The notes: generated from the letters alone by a model not told the origin. Numbered from the stretch's first letter, positions 49,821 to 63,706 are shown. The stretch is DNA of 64,000 nucleotides from Motacilla alba alba (GCF_015832195.1 NC_052046.1:34996911-35060910), one strand, 5' to 3'. Numbers and translations are program-made.

Positions 49821-50149
49821 TGTTAGACAGGGTTAAGAGAATAAAGTAGGTATTTATTAAAGGCCTTTAGCAGATACACCTTGGAGAGTCAAAAGCCTCT
49901 GAGAGGGGCTACACCCAAGATGGACGGCGCTCATGAGTTTTCCAGACAGATTAAAGTTTGGTCTGGTTGCATGTTAGAGGTCAATTGTCCAATTGCAGCT
50001 TCAGGTAATGAAGTCACATATGCCTGTTTGCTCCCCCCAATTCGCTCTTGTTTGTACTTTTTGGGGCCTGAGGCAGTGATAGTGACCTTGCCTCTCAGGT
50101 CTGGAAGGATTGTTTTGTTTGAGCAAACAGTGAAGAGAGCTTACTAACA
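49821..50149 (-). mobile_element. Solo LTR, passerine type
   Basis: A 329-bp minus-strand LTR starting TGTTAGTAAGCTCTCTTC (50149 leftwards) and ending AACCCTGTCTAACA at 49821. A minus-strand AATAAA (plus TTTATT 49853-49858) sits about 35 bases before the 3' end. The block around 49895-49935, on the plus strand gaggggctacacccaaga and then tggacggcgctcatgag, is familiar from passerine LTRs. No target duplication is visible. Confidence 0.75.
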
Positions 50150-51389
50150 CTCTATATGGAGTTTGGAGTTATACACTAATGCAGTACAGGATCTGAAAAA
50201 TAGAGAAGCTAAAATCCTCAGGCATCACTAGTCCATTATATTTTCATTATTTACTGTAAAAAGACAGTATGTAATGATAACCTATACTGAATCATTCATG
50301 TTTCTCATAAGTTGAATCAGAGCATCTCTCAGGAGAATTAGTTTCTTGTTGCAACTGTACACTTCTACATTTACCCTCTTCTGATGGGGACTGATCAGGG
50401 TAGTAACCTAAATATTACTCCTTGTGTGCCATTTATGCACTTACATTTGAATCCAATCCAGAGCTACAGTCCAGTTACCCATGAAATAGTAGTGGTGAAA
50501 ACAAAAATCTTTGTACTTTTCTACCTTCTTAACAGCATAATTCATACTCAGACTGCAGAGTCTATTTGCCAGAAGTAATTTGTATTAACCTCATACATTT
50601 GTAAAACTTCTAGTTGGTTGCAACTTAATTATGACTTTCAGTTTATTTTTGATATGATGTCGCTGCTTTCTTCCCAATGTGGTAGAATTAGGATTAGATT
50701 TTGGGACAGTGTCCCCCAGTGAGGTAAGATTCTTCACAAATTTCATCCATTTTATGTGATGTTAAACTAAATTAGGGCCAAGAATACCAGGCAATTTTTA
50801 TATGTATGAGCGTTCGTGTGTGTAGCAATGGTAGAGAATATCATATGAGAAGAAGAGAATTTTCTTTCTTAATCCCTATATAAAGAAACACACAATATGA
50901 AGGATCTGTCCTGCTATCCAAAAAATAATTTGTTAAAATTTTGAAGGTGGAGCTTAAGAATCAAATTCTCCCTGATAATGTTCTGTGGGAGTATTTCTCA
51001 GAAACATTGTCTAAGGATGTTTCCCTCAGGTCTCATGAAATGGCTTGATGGATACCATATGCCAGAAATTCCTCATTTACTGGCAATGCTTTTTGCTACA
51101 GGTAGCCTACTTTTGCTGAAACACTCAGTTAGGCCCTGAACGAACAGATGAAAGGAATGCAGTGGTTCAAGGCTGAAACAGTTTTGCTTCTTGAAATATC
51201 ACTTTAAGATCATCAAATATATTACCTTCTTTAATGATATCAACACTGGCAGCTAGGAAAATCTGTATGGAGTTACACTGACATTGATGCCCTCAAGATT
51301 TGAGCCCCTCAAGACCTGAATCAAACTTTGCAATTTTTTTTAAGGTAATCACTAGGTATAGCTAGACAGCTATGACTAAGCAATTCCAT
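50150..51389. other. Single-copy AT-rich interval, nothing recognised
   Basis: Lies between two LTRs. No gene or repeat was recognised, and the two LTRs differ in family and strand, so this is not proviral interior. Confidence 0.6.
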
Positions 51390-51865
51390 TGTGAACATTT
51401 TATGCTTGGCTAATCCTTTGTTTTAAGTAAAAGGGAAGGCAATCCCAAAATGAATGGACTATCTGGATGAAAGCCACCAGGAGTGAAGTCAGCAGAACTG
51501 AGCTGACTAAGGTAATTCAGAGATTGGGAGATCACGTCCAGCAAGACACAGACCTCCCAAAAGAGACTCAAATGGAGGGAAGAACTACTCAAGTGGACTA
51601 ATTAGCATGAGAAGTCAGAGTTGTAACAAGTAGGGGTTTGAGTACTAACCAATGAAATAGTTCTGTAATCTGTAACCAGAGAATGTTCATGCCTTTGTTA
51701 AAATGTAAAAGTAGTGTAAAATTTTGCTGATCAGGGACACAGACTTTTGTGGGTTACCACCCAGCTCCTTGCTTTGCACATTCAAGAATAAAAATTAGAA
51801 GTATACCTCCCTGTAATGTGAATTGGCACTTTGCACTGGGTAACAAGCCTGCATTTGGGACAACA
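51390..51865 (+). mobile_element. Probable solo LTR, ERV1-like
   Basis: About 476 bp, TGTGAACATTTTATGCTTGG to TTTGGGACAACA. The 3' part has the order expected of an ERV1-type R-U5: gggttaccacccagctcctt, ttgctttgcac, AATAAA at 51787-51792, then about 70 bases to the end. An inverted or direct CCAAT box (aaccaatgaa near 51647) lies upstream. Target duplication is not clear and both ends are approximate. Confidence 0.6.
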
Positions 51866-54444
51866 ATATTACTGAAAGGATATAATATCAGATAACTTGC
51901 TTTGGAGTGCTAATCAATGTGATTTCTTTTGGGTTTTTGCAAGGTATTCCACTGGAATCTTTCTAAAAATGCTGGGTAGGTAATATTTTTGATATCCTAA
52001 AATACTTTGGCCAGGCAGTGTGCTGAGCATCGCTCTAAAACTTGTGACAAGGATGAATCCAGAATATTTCTATAATTAGAAGCCAAGCCTTTACTGTGCA
52101 AGTTTTTGTAAATGACTCATATAATCTGTGAAGCTACTGCAGAACTGGCAAACAAGGAATTTTAAGAGATGTAATTGAAAAAAGCAAAAGTGACTTGATG
52201 CTTGCCTCATCATATATGAACATAATTTTCCAAAAAGGTTTTTGAACATATTTGCACATAGTACAACTAATGCCGTGACTAATATCTATCCATGTGTGTC
52301 CACAGTGCTTTACAGATGTGATGAAAAAGACTGTGCACAAAAGTTGACTCAGTTCACACACAGTAAAATGGAGGGAGGCATAAGGAAAAAAGTCTTAGAA
52401 TTTTTAGCAATTACTCGCCTCATGAGGTCCAATTAATTGTTTTACTAACTTGATATGAAAATATTGATTCAGATCTGTGAGCTGCCATGTGAGGACTGGG
52501 AAAACATGCATTTTTACCCTACTGTCTGTTTATCTACTGTGGAGATACTAATCCAAATCTCATTTTAAATCTTTCTGGCTGCCAAAAAAGATGGTATGCA
52601 AATTATTTGGTAAATTGTGCATTTGTCAAAATGGAGTTGAAAAACTTATTTTATGTCCAAAAAGGGGCCTATGAACATGCTCGGGACATACGCAGTAGAA
52701 ATGCTCAAGTCTGTGTTGGGATAGGGAGGAGAAATGCCTAACTACAACTAGAAACTTCTAACACATAGAGAACAGTTATTGTAGATTTTGCAACATTAAT
52801 ATTGATAGGGAAATATTTTGACCAGCCTTCCTGTAATCCAGTGTCAAATCTTACAGTATTTCTTCCATAATGTTTTACCTTGAAGTAGAGTATATTTTAC
52901 ATAAGACAGCTTTTTTCCTCTGACTCTCTTTCCTCTAGGAAACACATAAGCAGCCCAGAATACCTTTTGTGTTAATAGTTTTTATACTTGACACCAGTCA
53001 AGTGTACTATTCTAGTGTACTATAATGTATTTCCTTCTTGCAGAAAGTATCTAGGTGCTCCATAACCAATAATACATCAAATAAATAGCATATTTAACAT
53101 ACCTGCAAAGGGATTTAGGTTTAACCTAGTTGAAGATACTGTCAGAAGTGCCAAGTAGCTGTAGATGAAGTGCAATGCTCGTGCAATGCTCCCTGACAGA
53201 TGAGTACCTAATGCAAATGCTTCCAGGTAAAATGAGTCTTTTTTAATCAAATTGCAAAATGAAAATCATAAGTAGACAAAATATCTCCAATGCTGGTAAA
53301 TTCTCTGTGTGTCCCGAAAGGTGTTCAGTGTGACACTGAATTTGATGATATATTTGCTCCAAGTGATGGACAAAAAGGGATGTGGACAAGTTTGTTTCTA
53401 ACTTGTTTTTAAAAATAGACATGAAATATAATGTTTATATTTACCAATGTTTTAAGTGGCCTTGGCTTTCTAAGATAACCTCTGTGTGAGTGCGCACCTA
53501 TCACAATATGTTTATTTTTGTCCAGTCTTCAGGCACACTATAATTAGAGTGGTTCAACAGTAAATCACATAAATCTCCCTTTTTTCAGTAACAAATATGT
53601 CTGAAAACATTTATAAATGAAAATTCAGAGCCTAATGAACTTGAAGTCAGAGGAAAGTATTAGACGATACATTACAGAATGTTGTTATAAAGTTGTTATA
53701 TATTATTGCCATAATATACCAGGGATTTGTTATCTAATATTTTGAAGTTTTAGTGCTGTGGGATTCTTTGCTTAAATTTTGTGACCGTGCTAGAAAAATG
53801 TAATTGTAAATTTTAAATGCCCTTTTATTTTGAAAAGAGAAAGGAAACATTACAGTTGCCCTCAGTTTTCCAGTCTATATAATTCAGTGATATGAGGTGT
53901 CAAATCAAGGCTCTTCATGTTTTATTCTTATAAGTAGAACAAAAATTGTTCTAATATGCATTCTAATATGTGCAATTTGAAATCTATTTAAATCAGAGCT
54001 TCTTATATTAGGTCTACAAGTAATACACTGTTGCACCAAATGTTCCAATTTATACTATGGCCTCAAATCATGAACACCAATGGCACAAGTCCCCTATGAT
54101 TTTGGATAATTTCACATCTGTGTAGGTTGACCTAAATCTCAGTCCCCTGTACTTTCAGTCACACAGTGCATAGTGCAGCTGGATGTCTTTCTTGCTGGGT
54201 TTCTCACTATCTAATTCCTGATGTTCTTGCCTGCTAAGCTCTGGAGTGCACTGGTAGCTTTAGGTGAAGGGGAATAATGCATGTGCTTCCCACAGAAAGA
54301 TGTCATATTGCCAAACGTGTTTGCGGCCCTGGGTGTTGGTACTGGTCAAAAGGTATGTTAGGCTGAAATCCAGACTCAGTGCAAGAGATTTGGCAGGTCT
54401 CTGTGCATGTTATTTCATTCACATTGAGAATAGTGGTGCCAGGG
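51866..54444. other. Single-copy AT-rich interval, nothing recognised
   Basis: No gene or element seen. Open frames are at most 75 codons and without motifs. Confidence 0.55.
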
Positions 54445-55549
54445 TGTGGTAAACGCTCTGGCTGGATGACGGGTGTCTGCCAAAACTGTGTCTGTTGCTC
54501 TGATCCTCAGCTGGACAGGGGAGAGAAAATGCAGCAAAGGCTCATGTGTGCACATAAGGACAGGAAGAGATCACTCACCAATTACCTTCACAGTCATAAC
54601 AGACTTCTTTGGTAAATTAGTTTAACTTATTACAAATTAAATTGGAGTATAATAATGAGAAATAAAATCTTAAAAACATCTTTCAGCTATCTCTCCCTCT
54701 TTTCTGATCTTAACTTCATCCCAGGTTCAGTCCCTCCTCTCCTCCAGTGGCACAGTGGGGTGGGCTGTGGTTGTTTCATCACACTTTGTTTCTACAGATC
54801 CTTCCTGCACAGGGGGAGGACTTCTCGCACTCTCCCCCTGTGTGTGGTCCCTCCCACAGGAGACAGAACTCCATTAACTTGTCCAGAATCAGTCCCTCCC
54901 ATGGGATGCAATTATTCATGCACTACTCCAGTATGAGTCCCTCCCGCTCCTTCGGGAGCAGTCTGCTGCAGTGTGGTTCCATGCCACAGGGTGCAATCCT
55001 TTAGGAATGCCCTGCTCCAACCTGGGACACCCACAGGGTCACAACTCCTGCCAGGAAACCTGCTCCAGCGTGGACTCCACTTTTCACAGGGCCACAAGTC
55101 CTGCCAGGAGCCTGCTCCAGCATAGGCTTCCCATGCTGCTTCAGGCCCCCCCACCTTCTCCAGCATGGGGTTCTCCATGGGCTGCAGGGGCACAGCTGCC
55201 TTGCCATGGACTGCACCTTGGGCTACTGGGAATCTGCTCCAGTGCCTTGAGCACCTCCTCCTCTTTCTCCTTCACTGGCTTTGGTGCCTGTGTGGCTCTT
55301 CCAGTCATATATGCTCACTCCCCTTTTCTCTGGCTACAATTTGCTTCTGTGCAATAACTTCCTTTCCTTCTTAAATCTGTTATCCTGTAGGCACTACCAC
55401 TATTGTTGATGGGCTGAGCCAGAGCAAGTCTGTCTAGGAGCCAGGTGGCATTGGAATCATTAGACACTGGGGAAACTTATGGGAGCTTCTTATAGAAGCT
55501 GCTCCTGTACCTCTCTGCTACCAAAACTCTGCCATGCATACAAAACACA
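54445..55549 (-). mobile_element. Long (1.1 kb) solo ERV LTR with internal repeats
   Basis: On the minus strand it starts TGTGTTTTGTATGCATGGC at 55549. It then runs through a GC-rich stretch with irregular copies of a CTGCTCCAGC-type unit (plus-strand positions near 55012, 55060, 55112, 55156 and 55234), an AT-rich stretch with a degraded AATAAA (now AATAAG), the ggtaattggtgagtgatctc block, and ends GCGTTTACCACA at 54445. The order matches a familiar long avian LTR. Frames open across the repeats (for example 55193-54912) reflect the repeat composition and are not viral genes. Flanks caggg and caata do not form a clear duplication. Confidence 0.8.
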
Positions 55550-58500
55550 CAATAACAGCTGTCACCCTGTGCAATTCTGACTTGCGTCCTGGGAGTAAAT
55601 ACTGGTTTTGCTATTGACTGCAGAGTTACCCTTGGATTAGGCCATAAATAGATCATAAATCAACCTAACATTTTCTTTGGGATGTATTTTGTGTTTGTGC
55701 ATCCCTGTGTATAAAAGTATGTATGTATGTATTTTGCGCCTTGAAATAAAACATATGCTTCTCATCAACTTAAGGTATCCTTTTATTGAGTAACTTCCAA
55801 AACTTGTATACAGTTTATTTCTCTTTTTTTTTTGCTTTTTTTTTTTTTTTTTACACATGCTGTAAGAGTAGAAGTTTGTAGATTTTCTAGGCTGTTGCTT
55901 TCCATCGCTTGAGTTGGTAGCTCCAAATGTCCATCTAAATGTTTGGATTTCCGTCTGGACTTCTGAAAATCAGTTGGAATTGTCATGAACTTGGCTCATA
56001 CCATGACACCTAAGAACTGCTACATTAGGGTGAACAGGGGAGTTGAAGTTGCTCCCACACCAGTATCAGGAGGAATGCTGACCAGAAATCTGCAGCTTTT
56101 GCTGAGAGTAGAATGCAGTCATTGTTAGCAGTTTATTGGTTTGTGCCTCTTTTATGTTCTACTTTCTGGTCGTATTTCTTTGCTGGTGTGTGATATGATT
56201 TTAATTTGATTTTGTTGTGGCCACTTAAGGCAGTCTTTTAACTACACTGGGAGGTTATAACTGTAATATCAGCAGGAGCAAAAATTTAGGTTTAGTCATT
56301 GTGAAAATCACTGATTACATGCTAATTTTCCTGTTAGTCATTTCCTAGTCCTTAAAACTTATAAATTATTCTGGATTTTGTACAATGAGGACTGCCATTC
56401 TGCTGCTCCTGTGTCTCTGGATATAGCCAAAGAGAACAGATTATCCCTGATAGGTCTGTTCTTTAGCATAACGTACCAGATAATGTGCCATATAAATTAT
56501 TAATTGCCCATATAAATGGATCCAAGTTCTTCCCCATTCCTCTGTATTGCACAATGGGAAAAGGCAGTCAGTGTAAGGTGATCTGTGGAGACTTCACTTG
56601 AAAGTAAATTCATATACTCTGCTGTCTAAAACTGGGAAGTTTCTAGCCTAGTGAACACCCAAAATCCACTGTAAGAAAGTAGCTATTCAAATGTTTGATC
56701 TTTCCCACATGAGGAAAGGCAGTGAAAACACACACTGTAAATTATTACCTGGAGGCACATTTTTCTGGGTGGTGACTACAGGGAGAGTCTAGATAAATAG
56801 TCCAGATACATCAGTTTTAGAATATGTAATTGAATGAAACAATCTCATTCTCTGTGTAGATGGCTTTTTACCATACTCATTCCCCACAGGTTGAGGCAAT
56901 GAATCTTGCAGCTGCCACAGCTCCAAAGAGCTAATGGCAAAATACATTTAAAGAAATGGATTCAAGTGATGACATTTCTTGCCTTCTAATAATGATGTTC
57001 CAAACACAGCCTCTGGCTCAGCAAGTTAATAAGTTGTAGGTGCCAGGAGATAGGAGAGTATCTCATAATTTACCCACTTAAACATTATGTGTTCTTAGTT
57101 AATATCTCCAATTATTTACCCCCTCAAAAATGAGCAAGGTTTTCAAATCCTATCAAGTTACCCAGCCCCAGGAACACCACAGAAGAGGATACTACGGACA
57201 AAGTTCTGCCATCTTTGTTTATTTCTTAAAAGCAGCAATATTTATCGGTCACGGATCCTCTGTACCCATTTTTACTTTCTTGCAAACTTCTTGCATATCA
57301 CCATAAATATAAATGTAAAATATCACTATATTATTCTTTAGTGCTTTACATGTGCTTTGGATGAGGATAAGTGAAAACTACAAAAAAGCAGCTGACATTT
57401 ATATCTAGGAAAAAAATATTAATTGTGGCAAGAATGAAGAAAAAATTTCAACACAGCACTGTGGAAATAAAAAGTAGGAAGTGTAAATATTTTAGGGAGG
57501 ACAAAAGACAAGTCACAGAGACAGAATGAGTAGGTAATACTTGAGACTTAGATCAGCAAGTGAGCTAAAGCTAAATAAAAAATATTTCCTACAGTGGAGA
57601 CAGATATTTGACTATTTCAGAACATTTTCACTGGATTATAACAAACCTCCAGAGAACAGTGTGATTCCTGTCCACAAACAGAGTGAAATATGAGGCTGAA
57701 AGAGGACTGGATGCTCAGAGGCAGCCAGTAATGTTAGTGGCTCACCTGAGGAAAATGAGTAAAATACTTTGGTTTCTGTAAACAGTTTTAGAGTCCAGTT
57801 GTTGGGGAGGTTTTTTGCTGATTATTTTTTTTCCTTAATAAACTGAGCGCAGAACTTCATTGATGGACAGCAGTGCTCCATCAGGCTGATGATGAGGTAT
57901 CCCTGTTTAGTATAAATACATTTTTTATCAGCCATGCAATAATAATTGAAGTGAGAAATATTTCTCTGAGATGAATGGCCTTGTAGGTGGGCTGGTGACC
58001 TGAGTCACAGGCAGGGCCCATTTGCCTAACCAGTTCATTACACTTAGTTATGCCCTGTGATTCAGTTATCACTCTTCTTAGAAGCAGAGTATGGAAATAA
58101 AGATCCACTGGGGTCATCCATTGTTAGTGGCCACAGGCTGAGCTTACTGACCATGTAAAAATACATCTACATTAGAATAACTGATATCCGTATGGAGACA
58201 GAATGTATTTTTACTGCTAATTCAGTATTCTTCTGTGGATTTTATGATGTAAGCATGAATCACTTTACAACATTTGAACTGTCTCTCAGTGTATTATTGA
58301 AACAATGTATTTTGGCATATATCTCTCACCATAGGGGGACAATCTTTTTTAAGAATTCCAGCTTTTTAAAAATATGATTTTATACTACCTCTTATGCAGT
58401 ATTTGTCCTACTTGCTTTACACAAATATTTTTTTTACACAAACCTTTAATTTTATCTCTGCTTCAATTTTTATAGTAGGGCAAGGGACAGATGAAATCCA

Positions 58501-59184
58501 GTAAATTGAAGAATTGTCTTTAACTCTTTATATTATCACATACATACAAATAATAATTCAGTGATTCATTTTGTTTCTAGTGCAAATAGTTATACAGTCA
58601 AAAACCTTTATTGAAACTTTAATGAATTTTTATTTTGATATATTAGAAATGGCCCTGTGCCAAAGTCCCAGAAAAGAACTGGATATACATACAGGAAAAC
58701 TGAATAAGATCTATATTCAAAGTTCAAATATTACCTATTTTATGGCTTAAACCACGAGTGTGGTCTGAAGCACATTTCCCTTTGGATTTTTAAAACTAAA
58801 ATTATTGTATAGGTCTCATCCTTTACAACAGTAACAGCAAAATGCTTTGGAAATTAAACAACGTGTTGAAAATTTAAAATGTCAACACTTTGTATCTGTT
58901 TTTTTCAGGTTATTTTACATTTGCATTATGCCAATTTTTGACATTTTCACTATAATCTGAGCAGCAAGAATTTATCTTGTTGACCCTTTGATGTGATCTG
59001 GTGAATATTTTTAAAGGCATTAGTACTTTCAGATAGAGGATGCAAAAGAAACAGCTGTCGTACCAGAGCTGTCACATGATGAACGGTGGCTCTGTAAAGA
59101 TCACTTACTTTGATAAGATGTAAAATGTATTGTGGAAACAAAGAGATGATTATGGCTGTTATTTTTCCTAAGGGAAAACTGAGA
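55550..59184. other. Single-copy AT-rich interval, no gene recognised
   Basis: Long T runs lie at 55824-55852. A TATA-like box (55710-55717) followed by AATAAA (55745-55750) is discussed under findings. The rest is featureless to my reading. Confidence 0.5.
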
Positions 59185-59236
59185 ATATTCATCTGTGGGT
59201 TTTATTGAGCATATTCATCTGTGTGTTTTATTGCTG
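59185..59236. repeat. 26-bp imperfect tandem duplication beside CR1
   Basis: atattcatctgtgggtttta (59185 onward) recurs with a 26-base period from 59211, with only a few differences. The second copy ends exactly where the CR1 3' fragment begins. Confidence 0.8.
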
Positions 59237-59742
59237 CATAGAATGGTTTGGATTGGAAGGGACCTTAAAGATCAGCCTGTATCAATGTGCCTGTCATGGA
59301 CATTTTGCACTAGACCAGGTTGCTCAGAGCTCCATCCAGGCTGGCCTGGATACTTCCAGGGATGGGGCAGCCGCGGCTTCTCTGAGCAATGTGTTCCAGT
59401 GTCTCACTACCCTCACAGTAAAGAATTACTTCCTAATATCTAATCTAAACCATCCTCTTCCAGTTTAAAGCCATTCCCGCTTGGCCTATCACACCATGCC
59501 CTTGTAAAAAGTCTCTCTTCAGCTGTCTTGTAGCCCCCCCCTTAGCACCTTACTGAAAGGTGCTCTAAGGTATCCCTAGGATCTTTGCCTCTCCAGGCTT
59601 AACAACCCTAATTCTTTCAGCTTGCCTTTGAGGGCAGAGGTACTCCGGCCCTTGGATAATTTTCATGTTCCTAGTTGGACATGCTCAAACAGAAGCACGT
59701 CCTTCCTCTATTGGGGCCTGCAAAGCTGGACATGGGAGTCTG
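59237..59742 (-). mobile_element. CR1 LINE 3' fragment
   Basis: About 500 bp of minus-strand CR1 3' UTR: catagaatggtttggattgg, then acttccagggatggggcag, then cacagtaaagaattacttcc, then gcccttgtaaaaagtctctc. It is better preserved than the other two copies in the unspliced 3' UTR. Only part of one octamer is left at its 3' end. Confidence 0.9.
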
Positions 59743-62700
59743 ATATTTGTAACTTCCTTTTTTTTTTTTTTCTGTATCCTAAAGAAAAAAGTGCAAGAAT
59801 TTAATGAGTTAGCTCTGCCATTTACTGGTTGAGTATAGTTAGTATACTGGGTCCTAAAATGTCTCTGTTGCAATATATTACTGAGAGCTGTAAAGTGTTC
59901 CATCTTCTTCTCTGAAAGATCTGGTGACAAAGCAAAGACCACAGTCTCAGAATCTGCTTCTAACATCACTTCTATAAGATAATTCCCAGTCACAACTGGA
60001 GTGTCTTGGCTACTTTCATACCATATTGTACATTGCCTGCCCATTTCTCTGACTCTTCCAAGACTGTTTAAGCTGGAATTGTGAATTCATAATTTGGAAA
60101 ATGCTGCTTCTGCCTGAAATTACTGACTTCAGTACACACTGAACTTGGCCTAATATATTATAATTTCTTGCATGTGCGTCTTATCCTTTCTGTAGCAGAC
60201 TGAAATGTTTACACGCCTTTTTTGTCCATTTTGTCAGTAATGAGACTTTTATATTTCTAAGTTTTATTTATATATGTGTGTGTGTTCTAGTTCTATTTGG
60301 CAAAAACTGCCATAATTGTTTTCCATCTGAAAGCTACATTATGACATAAGCTATAATCAAGATGATGCGTTATTGTTTGCATATTTCTCTTTTATGATTT
60401 AAAACTGTACATCTTATGCTGATGAAGCTCCAAGAATTCTGTGCCCCTATAGATAAGGCTGTCTTTCTTTAGGAAATTTAGTGTCCTGAGAAGCACTCAG
60501 TACTAGGAATTATGGCCTTCACTCAATTACTCTACAGTGCTATGAAAGATTAACTTTTATTTAAGTATTTTGATGTATGAGAGATTTAAGTGTTATTGTA
60601 TCTAAAATGACAGAACAAAATAGACTCATTTAAGTTACCTGGGTGAATGATATCCTTAAGTCAAGTACTCATGGTATTCTGAGAGTGACAGAGTTAACTG
60701 TCCCTCTGCAAGAATTTAAAAACAACATTTTTATGATATGTCTGATCCATGTTTTTTGGTTAGAGGTCTGATGCTCTGGTATGCCAGGTGAGACAAGTTG
60801 ATATGGTATCAGAAGTCATTACAGTACATTGGTCTGCTGTTGTACATGCTCCTGTTTTGTTTCAAACTTTTTGTTTCAAACCCTTTATGTCCCCTTTTCC
60901 ATTATTAAAAGATGAATTTTTCTCTGCTGCAAGAGTTTATGTTTAGAATCTGGTTTAGGTTTAGGTTCTCTGTGGCAGAGGCATAAAAACAGTGATGCAA
61001 ACACTGTTATAGGTAGACATTTCTATGTTTCTCATTCATGTGGCACAATAATATGACAATTTCTCTTGCTTCCTTCAGCTATAGACTCTTTCAAAACAAC
61101 AGGAACAGTAGTCACAACACTGGTGTGTGCAAATGGTAGGCAAAAGTCACTGCTGTGAAATTTGTTAATCTTTGCTTTTTCTGTGGGAAAAGTGAAGCCC
61201 CAAAGAGACAGAAAATAAATTAATGGGTTTACAGGATCAGTAAATGATCTTTGTGACCATGGCAGGTCTTGAGAACTATAACTAGCAGTGGTAATCAGAA
61301 GCTAATTATTCTGGGCTTCTAGGAGATTGTAAGGAAAAATGGCTGGGAAATTGCAAAAATATCTTAAAGTGTACATGATATTCCTACTAAGAAATTACAA
61401 AGGTTTAACAATTCCAACTTGTTAATATTAAGATTTATTATTATTGATTAATGTGTATTTATGTGTATTTGTATTTATTAATAATAGCACATTGCACAAG
61501 TATTTACCTACTCACTATCTATTTTAGTATATTCATCAACAATGCTAGATATATATTAGTATTTATTTTACATATTTATTTATATTTTTAAATTTTCTTG
61601 TGACTAATTTATTCCCACTAATAAATTGCAAAGAAATCTAAGGCATAGCCACTTTGGAAAAGGGCAGAGGATTGAAAAAGAAGGACAGGGAGGGTTAGGA
61701 GTTTTGTTTTACATGAAAGCATTTACTTTTGGAAAACAAATTTAAAAACTCTTTTTTTTTTTTTTAATTTGGTGTGGGAAGCGGTGGGAAGAAGTGGCTC
61801 TTACTTTAAATAAATTGTTTTATTATAGATTGGAAATACTGTTCAGAGGGAAGGCTGGCACTTTTCAGAGGGCTTTGAATATACAGTGTCCTTGGACAGT
61901 GTTTGAATAGTGCAGTGATTGACAGCCTCTCGTAAAACCTCTCAAAGGAGAAGAACACTTTAGGAGAAATTTCTTCTTCTGATATAGCTAATCTCACACG
62001 TCATCTGATGGCAACCTGTTCTGACCTAAAACTCTTTGAATGCAATTTAAACTTCGCTGTGCCCTGAAACTTCAATTAACCTACAAGAAGTATACAGCAG
62101 AAGGCTGTTGTGAAAGTTATGGAAATTTCAGATAACCCTTATGAAGCAAATATTTATTTTCCACCCCTTGCCTATTTCTTTGCTCATATAACAGTTGTGC
62201 ACACTGGTTACCCACCAGACTACTTCAGAGTATCCAAGAGCTTCTTTTGAACTACTGACCGCTTCCCATTCCAGTTTTCAACACTGGTAAAGCTTTGTCA
62301 TTTCAGTAAAGTTTTCTTCTAACTGTAATGCCTAAAATGAGCTGACAGCTGATCTTAAACAGCAGTGACAGAGGCCATGCCAGTAATGAATACCTGGCTT
62401 TGTGCTACTGGTAGGGAAGCTGCACAATGTATTGGTGGAAGAAAAAAGAAAAAAATCCATAATGAAAATGCCTGATGCATTTGGAAGAATGTATCAGACC
62501 AGTGTCCTAATGCTGTTTTTTCCCCTTCACACCATTGTAGCAGTCACTGCTCACTTTTCCTCTACTGTATTGAGCAATGCTCTCTTCTTCATCCATAGTC
62601 AGTCTGCACCTGAGATAAATTTTTGTTGCATAGCCAAGCTGGTTAAAGCCTCAGTCTTATTCTTTTGATGTCAAGGTTGAAGCCCCAATACAATGCAGCC

Positions 62701-63632
62701 TGTGTGTAATAACTGGGAATGAACTGCCATATTTTAGGACACTATAAGTACTTTATTTTGTTTTAAAAGTGGATGGTAAAAAAGCATGACTTAATCCAGA
62801 CTTAGTCCAAAATAAATCTTGAAAAGTTTAGTATAAAATGCCTTTGAAGGAAGGATGAAAATTAGGTTAGGGGAGTGGTGCTTCTTCACTAATTTTCTAT
62901 TTTTCTGTGTTTTTGTCGTCAATGGCACACATATAAAAAAAGGCTTGAAATTCTGTACCTCATGGTATAGAAAGTTTAACACCTCTTCACACATATGTAA
63001 ATGGCTCTGCAAAGTGCATGTAGTTAAGGTAAATAGTTTTTAACTTGAAGTGTTTGTTTTTGGTACAAATGCTTTCTCTTTCTTTCATTCAGTGAGCAGC
63101 ATTTTGTTACTGACACTGGTGGAATTTTCACCCCTGGTAAAGCACTTCCGTTTGTAAAATGGTCATGAGATGAGGCTGAAGTGTTAACCTGACCGGGTAT
63201 ATTAACCTGAGCAGCTTACAAGCATCACAGCTGAGAAAGCATGCGTAGAAGAGGTGCAAAGCCTTTGACAAAGTTCCAAGTAGAGATCTAGATCTTAGAA
63301 GGAAGAGAGTTTTGCTTATGCAATGAAGTCTGTCTGTTTTACTGATAGAAGTCCTTCTTCTAGTCTCCTGTCCTGGTTGCATCTTTCAGCCTCAGGAATA
63401 AATCCTTCGTACTGGTTGGCTTCTTCTGTTATTCAGTTTTAGTTTTCATCAGTATTTTTTAAGCTTAAGCCCCACAGGGGTTTTTGTTTGTTTATTTGGT
63501 TGGTTTTTTAAGCTTGAAGCAGCTTTTTGTGTGGTAGATTTCACTAAGCTTAAAAATAGGCAAAACATATTCTCACTCAATAGTGAAAGGATAATGATAA
63601 AACCAGTGTTTTATTAATTAAAAAAACACATG
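59743..63632. other. Single-copy AT-rich interval, nothing recognised
   Basis: Poly(T) near 59758-59771. A frame at 60044-59685 (minus, 119 codons) overlaps the CR1 edge and that T run, so it is not supported as a gene. Confidence 0.5.
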
Positions 63633-63706
63633 TTGATTGATAATTGATAATTGATAATTGATAATTGATAATTGATAATTGATAGTTGGTAATTTATAAT
63701 TGATAA
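63633..63706. repeat. Heptamer microsatellite (TTGATAA)n
   Basis: About eight near-perfect 7-bp units. They decay rightwards (ttgatagttggtaatttata) into related AT-rich sequence. Confidence 0.92.

Noticed and set aside
54912..55193. 93-codon minus-strand frame rich in W, G, C and S
   Set aside because: Translation of the repeated units inside the long LTR; not treated as a retroviral gene.
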